From Symbiodinium natans (Eukaryota > Sar > Dinophyceae > Suessiales > Symbiodiniaceae), in the NCBI GenBank assembly GCA_905221605.1, contig CAJNDS010002341.1, positions 62,001-126,000 on the forward strand: a stretch of DNA of 64,000 nucleotides. Reading direction: 5' to 3'. The position numbers were made by a program, and so were the translations under genes. The notes below the pieces were generated by a model, which was not told where the DNA came from, did no database searches, and saw only the letters and a program-made list of their open reading frames with translations. Shown here piece by piece: positions 10,883 through 23,413 of this stretch (positions are counted from its first letter, which is position 1; every line of letters begins with the position of its first letter).

Positions 10883-13639
10883 ACGTGGACGGGCACTGAG
10901 ACTGTGATGCCACGAAGATATAGACGCGGTGTTTTGGAACACCTTGCCTCAAGTGTGTTTTTGCTGTGATGCCTGCTGACCGCCTGCTGTGAGCGCTTGT
11001 GCAATTCCACGCCTCTCCAGCACAGCGAGCGTTTTGCTCTGAATCAAGACCCTCGGCATAGAGTGGTATAGAGGTTTGAGCAGGTCCGATGCACAGTTGG
11101 CGCAAGACAGTCCAGGAGCGCGGCTCGCGATCGTAGCTTGGAATTGCCACGTAGAAGCCATCATCAGCCGGGGGTCGCGGAACCTTCCAAAGGATGCAGC
11201 GACACCCACGTGGAGCACATGCGTTGGTGCCCAGCCTTGCAAGGCATGGCATCCGCTGCATCCGCTGCCCGTTCACATTTCGTGGGGCGTCTTCGGTTTA
11301 AAGATAAGGAAGCTGAAGGATGGCATGTTGGGGCCCTCTACTCTCACACTTGGGGCCCTGATAGGAGACGGCGCAGGGCTTCTAGCACAGCTTAACCCCT
11401 TTCTCGATAGAACAGAACTCTTGGCTTGAAATCCACACAGCTGCTTCTAACAACCAAAGGTTCTATGGGACGACGGGGCTACGGATTTTTGCATGAGGCA
11501 TCATGAAGTATGGCTCTGAGCCATCCATTGCTGAAGCAGCTTGTCCAGCGAAATCTAAAGAGAAACAGGAACGGTACAACGTTACAGATCGGCGCACGCT
11601 TCGGGCTCATCCCACTTAGCCATAAGCCGGCTCGACAGATTGACCACCTCATCTCCGAAGAGTAGCAACAGGTATCTTCAATGAGATCAAGAGAGCGGCT
11701 CCGCATTGAGCTGAAGACGTTGATGGCATGACCTTCTGGGCCAGGTGGGCCTTCAACACATCGCAGCCAGTCGAGGTCCTTGGTGCAGGGACCATCAGAA
11801 ACCGGAGAAAGCTGAGCTTCCGCCAGGTGACTCCGACTTCGTTGCCGGTCAAAATCAACCTGTCGGGTGGCTTGGGTGGCTTGGAAATGCTTCTCGATGC
11901 GACTCGAGCACAAGGTACGGAGCTACGCTCAAGGATGTGTTTTGAGGACCAGGCGGGTCCACGTGCTCCAGCAATGACGCTGAGAGAATCAACGTCTCCT
12001 GCAACGGATGCGGAAGAGTCGAAGAGCGCAAGGAGTGCAACAAGCATTGCTTGTTACAACTTGACGCGACTACAGAAAAACTATTCTCGTCGTCCTCGTC
12101 TGTCCGGCATTCCAAGTCGAACATGCAAGGGCCTCGTGCGTTTGCCGTACGGCTGGCATCAGAAAGCAAAGATCTGTAGGTGCGCATGTGTGTTGCGTGT
12201 GTGTGTGGGCGCGCGCCCGCGTGTGCACTTGCGCGACTCCGTCCGGGGCATGACGTTGAAGAGCCATCTACTACTACAGAATCAGGGCCCCTCCCTATTG
12301 TGATCGCCTCTTTCTTTGTCAGAGCCAACCTTCTACCGTGACTTGGATTCAATACCATCTCTCAGACCTTGGATTGAGCGCCTTCGATTCGCGTATGTGC
12401 CTGGGATTCATGTGCAATGATGTGTCATGTTCAGACTCCAGATATCAAATACAGTACCAGATAAACCAAATCTTCATCCAGAAATAAGCAGATTCTCAAC
12501 CAGACAAAACCACATAGTAAAGTCGATGGCCCTGGCCCTTGCGGCGTCTGGGTGAGATTGTTTGCTTGTTTGTTTGTTTGCTGCCTCGGAGCCTAGCCCC
12601 TTTTTGCAAAGGGTCGCAGGGCCAGCTTTTGAGGGTATTTGTTGCCCAAGTCGCTGTACCACACACCAGCTTCAAGCTCGTGTGCGCAGTCCTAGTACTG
12701 TGGTTACACAACAGCGGGATGTAGATATGCAAACGCTGAAACTTCACCGCTGCGTGGCTGTAATGCAATGCAAAAATGCTGGTTTGCTTGATTGCTAGCT
12801 TGTTTGTTTGTTTGTGTGTATGTGTATGCGTGTATGTGCGCGGGTGGCATGTGGCAAGGTTTCACTGAGAGTCTGAGGGCCGGGCGGAAGATTAGCACAG
12901 TGTTTGATCCGGCAGACATACGCACCGGATCCTGTCATGCAGCTTCATGACGCTTCATGCCCGAGTCGAGATTTGAATTTGATGAAGAGCATCAGTCTGA
13001 TCCTGACCCTCCTCCCCCCCCGACGCAGACAGAGATTGCAGACACGAAGCCGTATCTGAGGCATCTGAATCTGTTCCGTCGCGCACCCCTGGACCTTCCC
13101 CGGAGACATGTAGCGCAGTTCGCGCGATTCACCGCACGAAGGCCTACGGTACTCCGCACCCCCTCACATACCCCTCGCCCGTGGTTTACGGGTTCATGGT
13201 GAGACGTAATGCCCTTGCCTCACACAAACACTTCTGCGGCCTCATACGGGCGATGTGAGCCTTTTGGGGCTTGACAGTTTGGATTTGATCGCACCATGCG
13301 CATCTACCCGTCTGAGAACAGCCAGCCCCTTGTTGCGGCACCGCTGCTCGAGCAGCTATCACCAGCACAGGGAGCTGAATTGTGCCTGTTGCCGAAAGAT
13401 CCGAAGGTCCGCTGACAAGACCCCTATAACCGAGAGGATCCCCGTTCGAGGCAACTCGGCTTACTCTTTGAATTAGCGCTGTGAGTTGACAGCTGAAGTT
13501 TCAAGGCTCTTACCTTGCAGCGACTACAAACTTGCTAGGTCAAGTTGGCACAAGCCAGTCGTGAAGATAGCAAATCAAGTTGGACCTCGGCCAGTCGAGT
13601 GAGGTTCTTTGCAACACGCTGTTGGTTTTGCGCCAAAAC
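10883..13639. other. no gene resolved
   Basis: The minus frame 10,878-11,276 and the plus frame 11,728-12,303 are long but overlap other open frames of similar quality, so I cannot choose one. A GT/GC-rich microsatellite lies around 12,185-12,230. T-rich TTTG repeats occur at 12,555-12,580 and 12,800-12,815. The downstream end of the membrane-protein gene (13.64 kb and above) probably extends into the right part of this stretch. Confidence 0.35.
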
Positions 13640-16530
13640 CTTGGTGTCTGTGTCCTGGGGCAGCCACCCTACAAGACTTCCAATGTCCCCTATGAAAAGC
13701 CAGTATGAGATTGCGATGAGATTGAACTCCTGCAGGTCAGCACAGCAAAGTCTTCAAAGACACCTTTGCTGGTCAAGAGAATACCATCCTGGGGCACCGC
13801 AGAATCCACGTGGCGACCTTGAGAAAGCACACAAGGAAAACACAAAGCTCGGAGTACAGCACGGAGTAGCTACGGAGTACGGAGCCTGAAGCACTAGGAA
13901 CCCGCGCTGATCGTTCCATAGATCAAGCCATCCCCGAGCATCACCTCACCAGCATTCTCAGATATTCTCAGGCTCGGCTGGACTTTCGAAAACATGCACA
14001 AGTTGAATTACACCATAGTCACCGGGGTCCACGTTCCAGTGTTTGAGTCAAGGCACCAGGAAAGCTCCCAACGGAGCCAACACCTGGATATAGAACACCA
14101 GTTCTTGCTTAAAAGGAAATCTGAGGAGATCTGAGAGGCTGACGGGCTGCAGCGACAGAAGCAGCAAGACGCCCAAAGTGCTGAAGCCTGACACTACCAC
14201 ACTCCCCACCCCATTAAAGCAAAAAGAGGTTGGCAGCTAACCGGGTTACCAGCCAATGCCTACATAGATTGCTGGATGTCGCGGAAGAATTCGGTAGCTG
14301 AGCCATCGTCCAGAAAGCCCTGTCGCACGAAGACAATAGCTTAGACCGTAAGTTAGACGGGATGACGGGATAGCTGAGTGGTTGCATGGCGCAGGCCTCC
14401 CAACATGTTGGCTGTGTTGTAGAAGGCAAAAAACCTTGCAATGTGGAGCACATGACATGGACCAGGCAGGTGCAGGCAACTGATAAGTCAGGCACGTCTT
14501 GGTTGCCATGGCAAAGCTCCCGGTCAACTGCACCACTTCCTGCGCATTCTCTGGGTTTCGCGGGTACGGGTATGGGGCGGCTCATCGGAGCTCCTGGTCA
14601 TAAATGTACAAAGACAGGCCAGGAGAGAAGCCAGCAAGCGTAAAGGTGTCAACCTCAGCGTGCGCTCAGACGCCGGAGGCCGCCGATGCAGACGTCTTGA
14701 ACATATGGAGTTTTTCACTTGAAAGTTGAATCCTGAAGGGCTTCTGAATAAAAAATCTTTCGAAAGCTCCCAAAAACCAAGCACAAAGCCCCCGATTTCC
14801 ATCTCAGGTAAGCACAGCAAAGGCCAGTGGGTAGTGCCAGACACGTGGCAGCCACTTCCTGAGAAAAGCCGCGGGTGCAACGATGGCCGCAATGCAAGTT
14901 CGACGTAACGATCAGCAACCTTGGGGCAGTATCTTTTTCTGTGTTTCTTGTGTCGAAGATGGCCTGCAACCCTTGCAGTCTGCCACAATCTCGCTTGCAC
15001 CACACTGGCCTGGCCCAATGACCACAGCAGCAGGACAGCAAGGATCAGCCAGCAGTTGCCCCTTATGACCCGCAATGATTCTGGAAAGGCACATAAGCCT
15101 GCAGCATCGCACGCTTACCACCAGCACCTGCGCTCCTAGATTGCAAGTGCGAGCCTTGCAGATTGCCTGACTCATGCTGAACGCGTGGGATTCGTAGAGC
15201 GAAGACTAGCCTCAATGTATGCCGTGTCGCCAAACAAGATGCACATTTTTCTGATTTGATGCACGCCGGACGCTGACAACTGGGTGCCAAGCATTCCCAT
15301 CAGGTTCAAGGCTGCCACAACGGCGAACACTACCGTTACTGACACCTGGGAAAGCAGATCAGTGCGGCAGCAAAGGCTCGCAGACACGACAACGGTGAGA
15401 AAAAGACCCAAGGACAGGTTTCCGCAGCCTGGAGAGGTGGCCCCATGAGGTAAAATCCGCCGATGAGTATGCTGTTGATGCCAAGCGGTATCCCTTAAGG
15501 GCTCAAAATGACTCAAAGATGCTCACCGACGCTTTTCGACTCTGTAAGGCTTCTTCCCCCAGTCTGGGGTCGCCGGCCGAGGATGGCGATGCTCTTGGTG
15601 CGGTTGCCCAAGGGAGTGAGGCAGGTGAGCAAGTTGGACTCAAAGGATCCAATGGCCTCAAAGCTCATGCTATGCTGGAGGAGATGCAAGCAGATTCCTG
15701 AGATGTCCAGAGCATACAAGACACTGCACCACCCAGCGCGTAGGCAAAAACGACCTCAGGGCAACCAGAGTCTGCCGTCCACGGAGTCACGGCCGACGCA
15801 GTCGACGAATCCAAGCCGTCTGCCCAGCGGAGGCTGTAGCATTCAAGGGTGAGGATCACAACCGCCATCACCAACCTCAGGCTCGTCGCAGCAATTGTGA
15901 TTCTTGCCGTCGTAGTTTTCATACTACGTCCTGATCCAAGCAACATGGACAGCATCATGAAGCTCAGAGCAACCTCGCAGCGAGAACGCAAAATGAACGC
16001 GACATGCAATGCCGGCCTCCTCATACTTCGTTCCAACCCTGCAGCCGGAGAACCAGCACCCGAACTCGCGGGTGTAGGCTGGAGAATACTACCTGCACAA
16101 TGTCCAAGCTCCGCTGTTCATGCTGCAATCTCACCCCTCTTGAACCACGTGAACCACCAGCGAGTCCTTTGTGGGTACATGCCTTGTGGCCGATCCGGAA
16201 GATGAGGCCAAAAAGGTAAAGGCAGGATCTGATCGGATGTCCAGACTTCAAGTTGCCATCTTCCCAGCTGCGCTTCTGCTACACGAGACTCACGCTTTTG
16301 CATTTCGCAAGCAGGCTGAGCATGTCACACGGCTGCACCAAAGCTGTGGGAAGCATCCGAGCTGTCATCTGCGATGCGGAAGCGTGCCTGAACATCTCTC
16401 TCTGACCCACAAGTTGCATCCTTGACATTGAGGGGCTTAACGTCTCAGAAACGCCACAGCCTTGACTTCGTGCTGCAGGCCGAAAAGTGCCGCATAGCCG
16501 GAGAAGCACGGAAGAACTACCAAGATGGCT
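13640..16530 (-). CDS. probable polytopic membrane protein, unknown family
   Basis: A series of hydrophobic exons on the minus strand. The clearest is 13,729-13,640: acceptor CTGCAG, 30 codons in phase, GT donor, reading EFNLIAISYWLFIGDIGSLV then GWLPQDTDTK. Others, in gene order from the right: AILVVLPCFSGYAALFGLQ (about 16,490-16,530), RLVMAVVILTLEC (about 15,870), VVFAYALGGAVSCMLWTSQ (about 15,757-15,703, acceptor CTGAG), SLGLFLTVVVSASLCC and VSVTVVFAVVAALNLMGML (about 15,430-15,290), MEIGGFVLGFWELSKDFLF (about 14,805-14,745, acceptor CTGAG), FFAFYNTANMLGGLRHATTQ (from 14,434, acceptor GCAAG) and GFLDDGSATEFFRDIQ (from 14,319, acceptor GACAG). At least six segments are long and hydrophobic enough to span a membrane. 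I do not recognise the family. It could also be two neighbouring genes. Start and stop were not found. Confidence 0.45.
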
Positions 16531-18669
16531 TCCCAGTGCACGGACTGGGCCTTGGCCGAGAGTCTGACAATCTCGCAGAATGTCATACAATCTCATAGAG
16601 TCATAGAACCTCACAAGAAACAAATAGGGCACAGACTGGTAATGACAGAACAGCTTTCGGACTAGAAACTCCTTTTGGGGGGGGGGGGGTTACTTCAGTG
16701 GCTTCGTTGGCTCTTCAAAGGTTTCATCGAAAAAATGTGTAGTACAAGATACTATTAGACGATTAGACCCCAGCCCGACATGGACGACTGTGATCTTGGG
16801 GCTGGGCAAGGCTGCTGTCACCAACGCCCATCTGGAAGGCACAGCGCCGCAGAAAGGTGGACAGGACGCGAGGAACAGAGAGAGTGTGAGCCAGCGAGGG
16901 AGAGTTGAGAGATACAGTGAGACCGAAAGATGGGAGACAAACAAACGCAACAACAGAGGAATGGAGAACAGTAGTAGGGTCCCATTGCGCCTCCGCATGG
17001 GCGTGTTGTAGAAGCCTTTCTTGCAGGCTGCAGGGAACCGCCTCGGCAAGACAATTGCCCAACACCCCATCCACTCGTCAACGGCCCCAAACTTGCTCGA
17101 CCTGCGTTTTGATCATGAGCCCCAAGAGATTCAAAGGAGCCCCCACACTGTAGGTCCATACAGGCCTAAGGTTTAGGTCTGACCAACAGGATCATCACAG
17201 TCCTCAGCCTAAACAGAGAGCCTTGAGTCAAAGTGATACATGAAACTCAACGCCGACCCGAGAAACCTTGAGCCCAATGCCAGTGGCCGAGATTGGAAAA
17301 GAATACATAACAAGTGTATATATATATATATGTACATATGTTCAGAATATGTACGTATGGGCATTATACATATATACATATATATGGCTATATTGATGTG
17401 CCAGATGGCCTCGGAAGCGTCCTGGCGAAACGGATGCGGACCTCGGCAATCCCAAAATTTCGCTAACGCTGTGAAGCTGTCACCTGAGGCTAAACTTGAA
17501 ACCCTAAACGAACCCTACGAAACCCCAAACCTCTGAGCCTTAAACTGTTAAACCCCAACCCCTATTGAAAATACTTGCCAAGCCGAGGCGTTGACACTCT
17601 GAAGACGGAGTCTCAGACCAGCCTCAGAATTCATGTCTTAGAGAGGCTGTCGCTCTCAGAACCAGGCACAGCCAGGCACAATCAGGGCAGTACATGACTT
17701 TGGCGGCTCAGTGCTGGGTGTTGCGTTCGTGGAATTCCACAGGCTGCACCTGCTAGGCAGGAGTTGGCACAAGGGCTCGCAAAGAATGGCAAATGGCAGC
17801 AAATGGCAGCACATGGCACCTCTTCTCTGGAGTCACGGCGAAAGGCAGCCCGGGCCCCAGCATTATGTAACGCTGTAACGGACTACACAGTATACCCCGT
17901 ATGCAGCGTACAACCGGAGATGCACCAGACATGCATTGGCTCACTGGGCGAGTTGCCAAGTGGGCTTCGAGAAACTGCCGGAGTGAACAGTTGTATGATG
18001 CTGTGTATCCGCATATACGTTCTACTTGCGTCATCGCGCCATAGCGCTTGGGCAAAATTCACGTGGTTGCAGATACACTCGTTCACAACAGTCAGAGGAG
18101 CATTGCCGTCTGAACTCCTGCTCGCATGCCCGCACCAAAGCAATCATCGAATGTGCAGAGTCCTGCTGGCTGGTTTCCTCACCAGCCTCTCTCGGTGTTC
18201 CAGCAGGCTCACTGCAAGGCACAAAACCAGAAATGCAGCTAAGCAGCTGCGTCATCCTCCTTCGGTCTCAGCTTCACCTGAGTCAGTCGAGAACTGATGC
18301 TCACATGAATTGCGGATACTCCCGTATACCTCGCATGCCCCGTCATGCTCGCATTCATGCCCTGCAACCTCAAAATATCACACATCCCAACCCCGAAACG
18401 CAGTTCTTCCATTATTTCGATGCTCAGATATGTTCGCGATGGTTTGCATAAAGCAGCACATCAAGATGACTTTGAGTGTACAGGCTTCAGCAGCAGGAGC
18501 CATTTTTTTGAAAAGCGCTACCGGGCCTGAGCAGCACCGGGTCCAAAGAAGTGCATCATCTTCAGCTGACTGCATGCAGAAAAGGCTGCGCAGGAGACTT
18601 ACAAGAGCTGCATCAGAGCTGCACCGGCGTGGTAGTGCGACACCATGCGACACCAACGCGCCTTCGCCT
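16531..18669. other. no gene resolved
   Basis: A run of twelve G lies at 16,677-16,689, and a TA/CA microsatellite at 17,318-17,395. Degenerate AAACCCTAAA-like sequence (17,500-17,560) looks like decayed telomere-type repeat. Minus frame 16,763-17,074 has a coding-like opening (GNCLAEAVPCSLQERLLQ) but no partner exon. Confidence 0.35.
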
Positions 18670-19066
18670 CCAAGTGGAGTAAAAGCTTGCCAGAATGTAG
18701 TCCTCCGTAGGCTGGGGCTCCACATCCTGCAAGAGGCTTTGCATCTGCCTCCAGCACTCGTGCAACTGAAGCAACAGCTTTGGCACCGGGTCCTCTGAAG
18801 GTGGGAACGAAAGGCTGACCAGGCCAGGCGTTCTTGCATCTACTACCTGCAGCACAAAGTTGCTGAAGCATCAGGTTCGACCTTCTCTATCACAGAGCTG
18901 ATCCCGTCGCTCCAGCCTTTCCCAATGCCTCTTCACAGTAGGGCTGCAGCAATGCTGCCATTGTTGACCTCACACCGGGCATACTCAGCGCACTGAGTCT
19001 CACCCCTTTTGATTCGACAGTGTGTTGGGCTGCTGGCACAAACTCATCGCTTTCCTTCAGAATCTT
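18670..19066 (-). CDS. two candidate exons, unknown protein
   Basis: The first exon starts after the acceptor CATGTCAG at about 19,066 and reads DKILKESDEFVPAAQHTVES, then KGVRLSALSMPGVRSTMAAL, then LQPYCEEALGKAGAT. The second (about 18,850-18,675) reads VVDARTPGLVSLSFPPSEDP, then VPKLLLQLHECWRQMQSLLQ, then DVEPQPTEDYILASFYS. Both show sustained coding-like composition on the strand used by the other genes. No family is recognised, and the junction between them is not fixed. Confidence 0.4.
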
Positions 19067-21879
19067 GTCCTGACATGGGACATGGAAACATTCACAGCTG
19101 TGAGCCTTGTCGATGGCCCTTCGTCGGTACATGCCCTGCAGAAAAGGCAATGTTGTCAACGTTTGTTTTCTGCCGAAGCTGTCTGCGGCTGCACGTGACC
19201 CACAGCTTCTTGGACCTTGGAAAGCTTGAAGGCGCCGACACCCAGAAATCAGTGAAACAACATTGTGCAACCGATGCCAATGCCGCTGGCTCGCAGATTT
19301 CTGCAGCCCCCCAAGGTAGCAGCTTTCACAGGGACCCATGCATCCAGCGCTGCGTACTGCATCCGCGCCTTCAGAATTAGGCAGAGACTCGGGCATACAA
19401 GTGTAGGTCACAGACTGGTCACGGCATGTCATGGCCACGGATCGCCTGCGACAGGGGCCGATGGGTCCAATCCCCCACCTCGACATGGGCGATGCCACAT
19501 GCAGGAGTACTGCAGGAGTGCTTAAGGAATCTTCAAGAGTGAATAATCCGAGAGGGACTTGAATTCACTTGAGGCCTGGAAAGCTTTGTCCAGCGGCTTC
19601 CCCAGATACTTCTCTGCCTCACCAGGATGTCTTAACACATTCTTAACACATCTCGTCTCGCAAGTGAGAGCCGAGGCATCTGAGGCTCATGCAAGGGAAG
19701 AGAGGCTGGTCCCCTCTCGGGCCCTCTTCTTTCCAAGGCCAGACCTTCACTTAAATGGCTCAGAATTGGGGGGTAACACTCTTTACATTAAATGATATAA
19801 AAAGAAGCAAAAGAGAGAGCTGCCAACTTCACTTCAACTCGGCCAAAGACTCCAGGGAGCGGAGGTTCGCCTGCCAAAAGCTTCCCCCAGCTTTCTCAAT
19901 TTAGCCCGCCCCAAAAAATAGACTCCCTTTTCACTGCAGAATGAAAAAAATAGGAAAAATGTGCGCCAGGTGTTTCTTTTTTATGCCGCCGGCCTCGATG
20001 TCCCTCAAGTCACTCAACTGGGCTGTGCAGGCTGCAGGCGCCAGGGATGGGAAGCTCTTCGAAAGCTTGCCTTCGACAGGGTGGAGAAGAGTGGGGCATG
20101 CTCGCAGCGCGCACACTTTCAGCTGACTGGCCTATGTCTTCCGCAACTCCAAAGCCGACTTTTTGCGAAGGGCTGGAGAAGACATCCTCGCAGCAAAGAG
20201 CAGTTTAAGACTTTGCAGCTTCGCAATGCAACTTTGCAAAGGCATCGATCAAGGGATCGGCATCCTGCTCCAAGCCCCCAAGGTGATGGTGCGAATCGGT
20301 CGGGAGGCGATGTTGGACTTACGCCACCAATAGTGGTGGTACGTGTCATAGCGATGAGAAGAAGAGTACATGGTCGTAACGTCGCTCCACGATTGACCAA
20401 GATTGGTTGCACTTTGTATTGTCACAGCCGTAGCTTTTGAAAGGACAATCCGCCCACCACGGCGAACGGAAGACACAGAAGACAACAAACTGCGAATCAC
20501 CGAAAGCAAGGAAAAAGAAGAAAGCCGAGAAGCTGTCACGTCCCACGGCCCCAAAAACACGTTGGAGACGCCTCCAAGCCAAAAAGCCAAAGTAGACAAG
20601 AGGTCACCAAGCCAAACCCACGGATTCGGGACCAGGGCGGACCGGTGGGCCTTAGGCGCTTAAAGGGGTGGCAATTCAGAAATAGAATTTTATGGCCAGC
20701 GGCTCACGAAGCGGGTTCAAGACACAATCATCGTAAACACTCCCTTGTGCTGTCGTCTCTCTCTTGTTCCAGTGACCGTGTAGAAACAGTGTTTGTTGCA
20801 CCTGCAAACGCTAGCAGCTTCTAACGTCGTCCTGCATTGCAGCCGTGAAAGTCGGCCAGCTGCCAACGACCAGAAGATCCACCTGGGTCGAAACAGATAC
20901 ACTGTGATACGCTTTACCCGCGCACTGCTCTTGCAGAATCGTGTCAGAGGGCCAGCAAAACATTCGTGAACGTGTGATTCGACGATGCGAAAACAAACTG
21001 AGTAATAGAACATTTCCAACAAAAGCGAGCGTCCCTCTCGGATCAGCCTACTCTAGGTCTCTAGGTGGACTCACGGAACATTCTGCAGCTTGCATGCTCA
21101 GAAAGCCCCCCCCCCAAAAGAAAAAACAATAAACAAACAACAGTGGAGAAAAAAAAACACACAACACAAATAAATAAGCTCACATTCGCGGCCTCTAAGA
21201 CGCATGACGCATGAGCCTTCTTGATCCCATGCACGTCGAGGTTGCGCAAAAGTTTTGTTGTGACGACGACAACCATGGCTCAGAGGGCAGCACTTTGAGC
21301 TGGCACGGACCTGACCTCTGATGAAGGTTCAGTAGTATATGTTGGGTTGTAAGCCTCGTCAAGGTGGACGCGGCCAAGAGCATTGGTAAATCTGAAACCC
21401 CATTCGGGGGAGGAGTCCGCCGATCACAACGAGGATTGAACCTTCTCTCTGTACCCAGTACATACTGCAAGACGACAGCAGGACGCGACGACTGATAAGA
21501 CTGAGGTGACTTCTGCGCTGGAGCCATGTCTTGATGCTTTGCGCTCCCTCTGGATGCAGGCACGCTAAGATGGGTCTGCGGCAACTGCGCCATTCTGATA
21601 GAGAGGAAAGAGGACATGAGCTTGCGGCTTGCTATGGCTTGCTGGTTCATCTACTTCGAAAGATGCAATGTCGGATTGATGAGCCTTCTGCGGCGACGCT
21701 ACTTGACGACCCTGACGCGGTGGGAGAAACTTGGCTTGTCGGCCCATGTGGGTGCAGCCCCACTGTCAGCGTCATGCTCGCCATCCGGGCCATCCGCTGT
21801 CGTAGTGGATCAGACAGCAGCAAAGAGCACAAGGAGGCAACAAGGAAGCTTCCAAGCCCCAGCCGGTTGTACTACTGCA
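19067..21879. other. no gene resolved
   Basis: Upstream sequence of the preceding candidate may continue to about 19,480 but three frames compete. Minus frame 20,249-20,599 and plus frame 20,403-20,663 cover the same bases and neither shows a domain. A C/A-rich stretch (21,110-21,175) has homopolymer A runs. Confidence 0.35.
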
Positions 21880-23413
21880 TGCATTGCGGGCTGTTGGGTC
21901 TTAGCCGGCCTACTTGTACATCCTTGAGCCCGCTTCGATAACTCCGGAAGCAGCTGCCGCTTCTTGTACCACTGGACCAGACGAGTGGCCAGGAAGACTT
22001 GCCGGACATTGGCAAGCTGAAGAAGGACGGGCCTTAACGGCAGGTCATGCGTTGCATTCAGCATTGGCCTGTGTGCACCAGAAACAGCTCGCCAACGCAT
22101 GAAAGAATTGAAGGATTCACACAAGGCACAGGCGCGCCCGTGGCCATGCTGCACTCCTGCACACGCGCACGAGAGAGACAAGGCTAAGGCGAGGTCAAGA
22201 TAAGCTAGCGAGTGAAGCATGCTGACACAATGCTAAACCTGCTTCACAACACTGAGTGTCCAGGTCTATGCCGATGACATTTGCAGCCAGGAGAGCGACG
22301 CGCATGGCCTCGATAGTTGCCTCGACCGGCTGTGCCCGAACAGAAGTGCTTTCTGGTGAGTCTAGCATGCTCCCGCAGCATGCACAGGCCGCAACGCAGC
22401 CTCTGCGGAGACGACTTGAATGTCAACATCAGCAGGAAGGCAGAGGTACGCCTCTGGCAAACGGAGCATGTTTCGCGCGCCTTTGTGCGTGCGTTGCTTG
22501 CTTGGGCTGATCTCGGCAAAGCCGGCCTCTCCTTCCCTCTCTGCGCTCTGCCGGACTGTCTCCGGAATGTTGATCCCCCAGGTGTCTGCTAGGTCAACTG
22601 CCAGCTTCACCTCGGCTCAGGAAACCAGAGTTCGATGGAGTTCTACAGTAAAAGGTGTGCAGGTTGTTGCAAGCCGACCTCGCCACATTCTAGCAGCCCG
22701 TCGACGCACCTGCTGTGCAGCCGGTCATCCTGACAACAGACACGATTTAGCCGCTGCAAGAGCATCTTTCATTTACAATTACTTACAATTCTTTAGACAG
22801 CCCACAACATCCCGCAACTCAAAGCTGCCTCAACAGAAAGCCCGACCATCGCCTCGCGCCGGCCTCAATGCTTGCACGCTGTTTCGTTGGGCTTTTGTGT
22901 CAGCAGTTCAAGCAGAAGGGATTAGTGTAAGCATGCATAGAGAGTCAATAGAGTCTTACCTACACAGAGGAGGAGGGAAAGTGGCTCGGCCTTTCTTGAT
23001 GGCGGCCTCCAATGCCTCGGCAAGTGAGGACAAAGTGACCAACGATTGCCACAGTGTCCGCATGGGCCCGTTGGGTTCTTTGGCCTCCTGGCGCCACAGA
23101 TACTCTGCATCTGGGAATTGGTCCTTCAGGTCCAAGGCCTGCGGATTTGCGGAGATTTTGCGGATACCCAGAGCACTCGCGCGACTCACATGGCACTCGC
23201 CACCTCGACGGCCTTTGCAGCTGCTTTCAAGCGGCCTTGCTCCTGCTCAAGGAGAGAAGGCTCCGACTTGCACTTCCAGACTCTACCAACAGACCCCGAA
23301 CTATCAGCAAGCAACGAAGGAACTGCTGCGAAAGAAGCGACACACGCTAAAACAAAGCGCATGAACGCTCGTGCTCCCTGACATAATCCGCTGAGGCCAG
23401 AGACCTGAGGCAT
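21880..23413 (-). CDS. putative secreted protein, unknown family
   Basis: Exon 1 (23,413-23,204) carries two possible starts; the second Met (23,362) gives a good signal peptide, MRFVLACVASFAAVPSLLA, followed by KCKSEPSLLEQEQGRLKAAA and a GT donor. Exon 2 starts at 23,138 (acceptor CCGCAG) with ALDLKDQFPDAEYLWRQEAK and EALEAAIKKG; the junction E|A is in phase. Exon 3 (from about 22,610) reads KLAVDLADTWGINIPETVRQ and continues to about 22,370. Exon 4 (22,329-22,253) reads PVEATIEAMRVALLAANVIG then IDLDTQ. A later exon (about 22,070-21,920) reads LANVRQVFLATRLVQWYKKR then QLLPELSKRAQG. The exon 2/3 and 4/5 junctions are not settled, and no stop was identified. The N-terminus suggests entry into the secretory route, which in a dinoflagellate could also mean plastid targeting. 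I recognise no conserved domain. Confidence 0.5.

Noticed and set aside
18890-19498. 202-codon minus frame as a single gene
   Set aside because: Only its C-terminal third (after the acceptor at 19,066) looks coding; the start is in a region where another minus frame looks better.
22420-23364. 314-codon plus-strand frame, the longest plus frame in the window
   Set aside because: It lies antisense to exons 1-3 of the secreted-protein gene, which show far better coding character and splice phases. It is a shadow frame.
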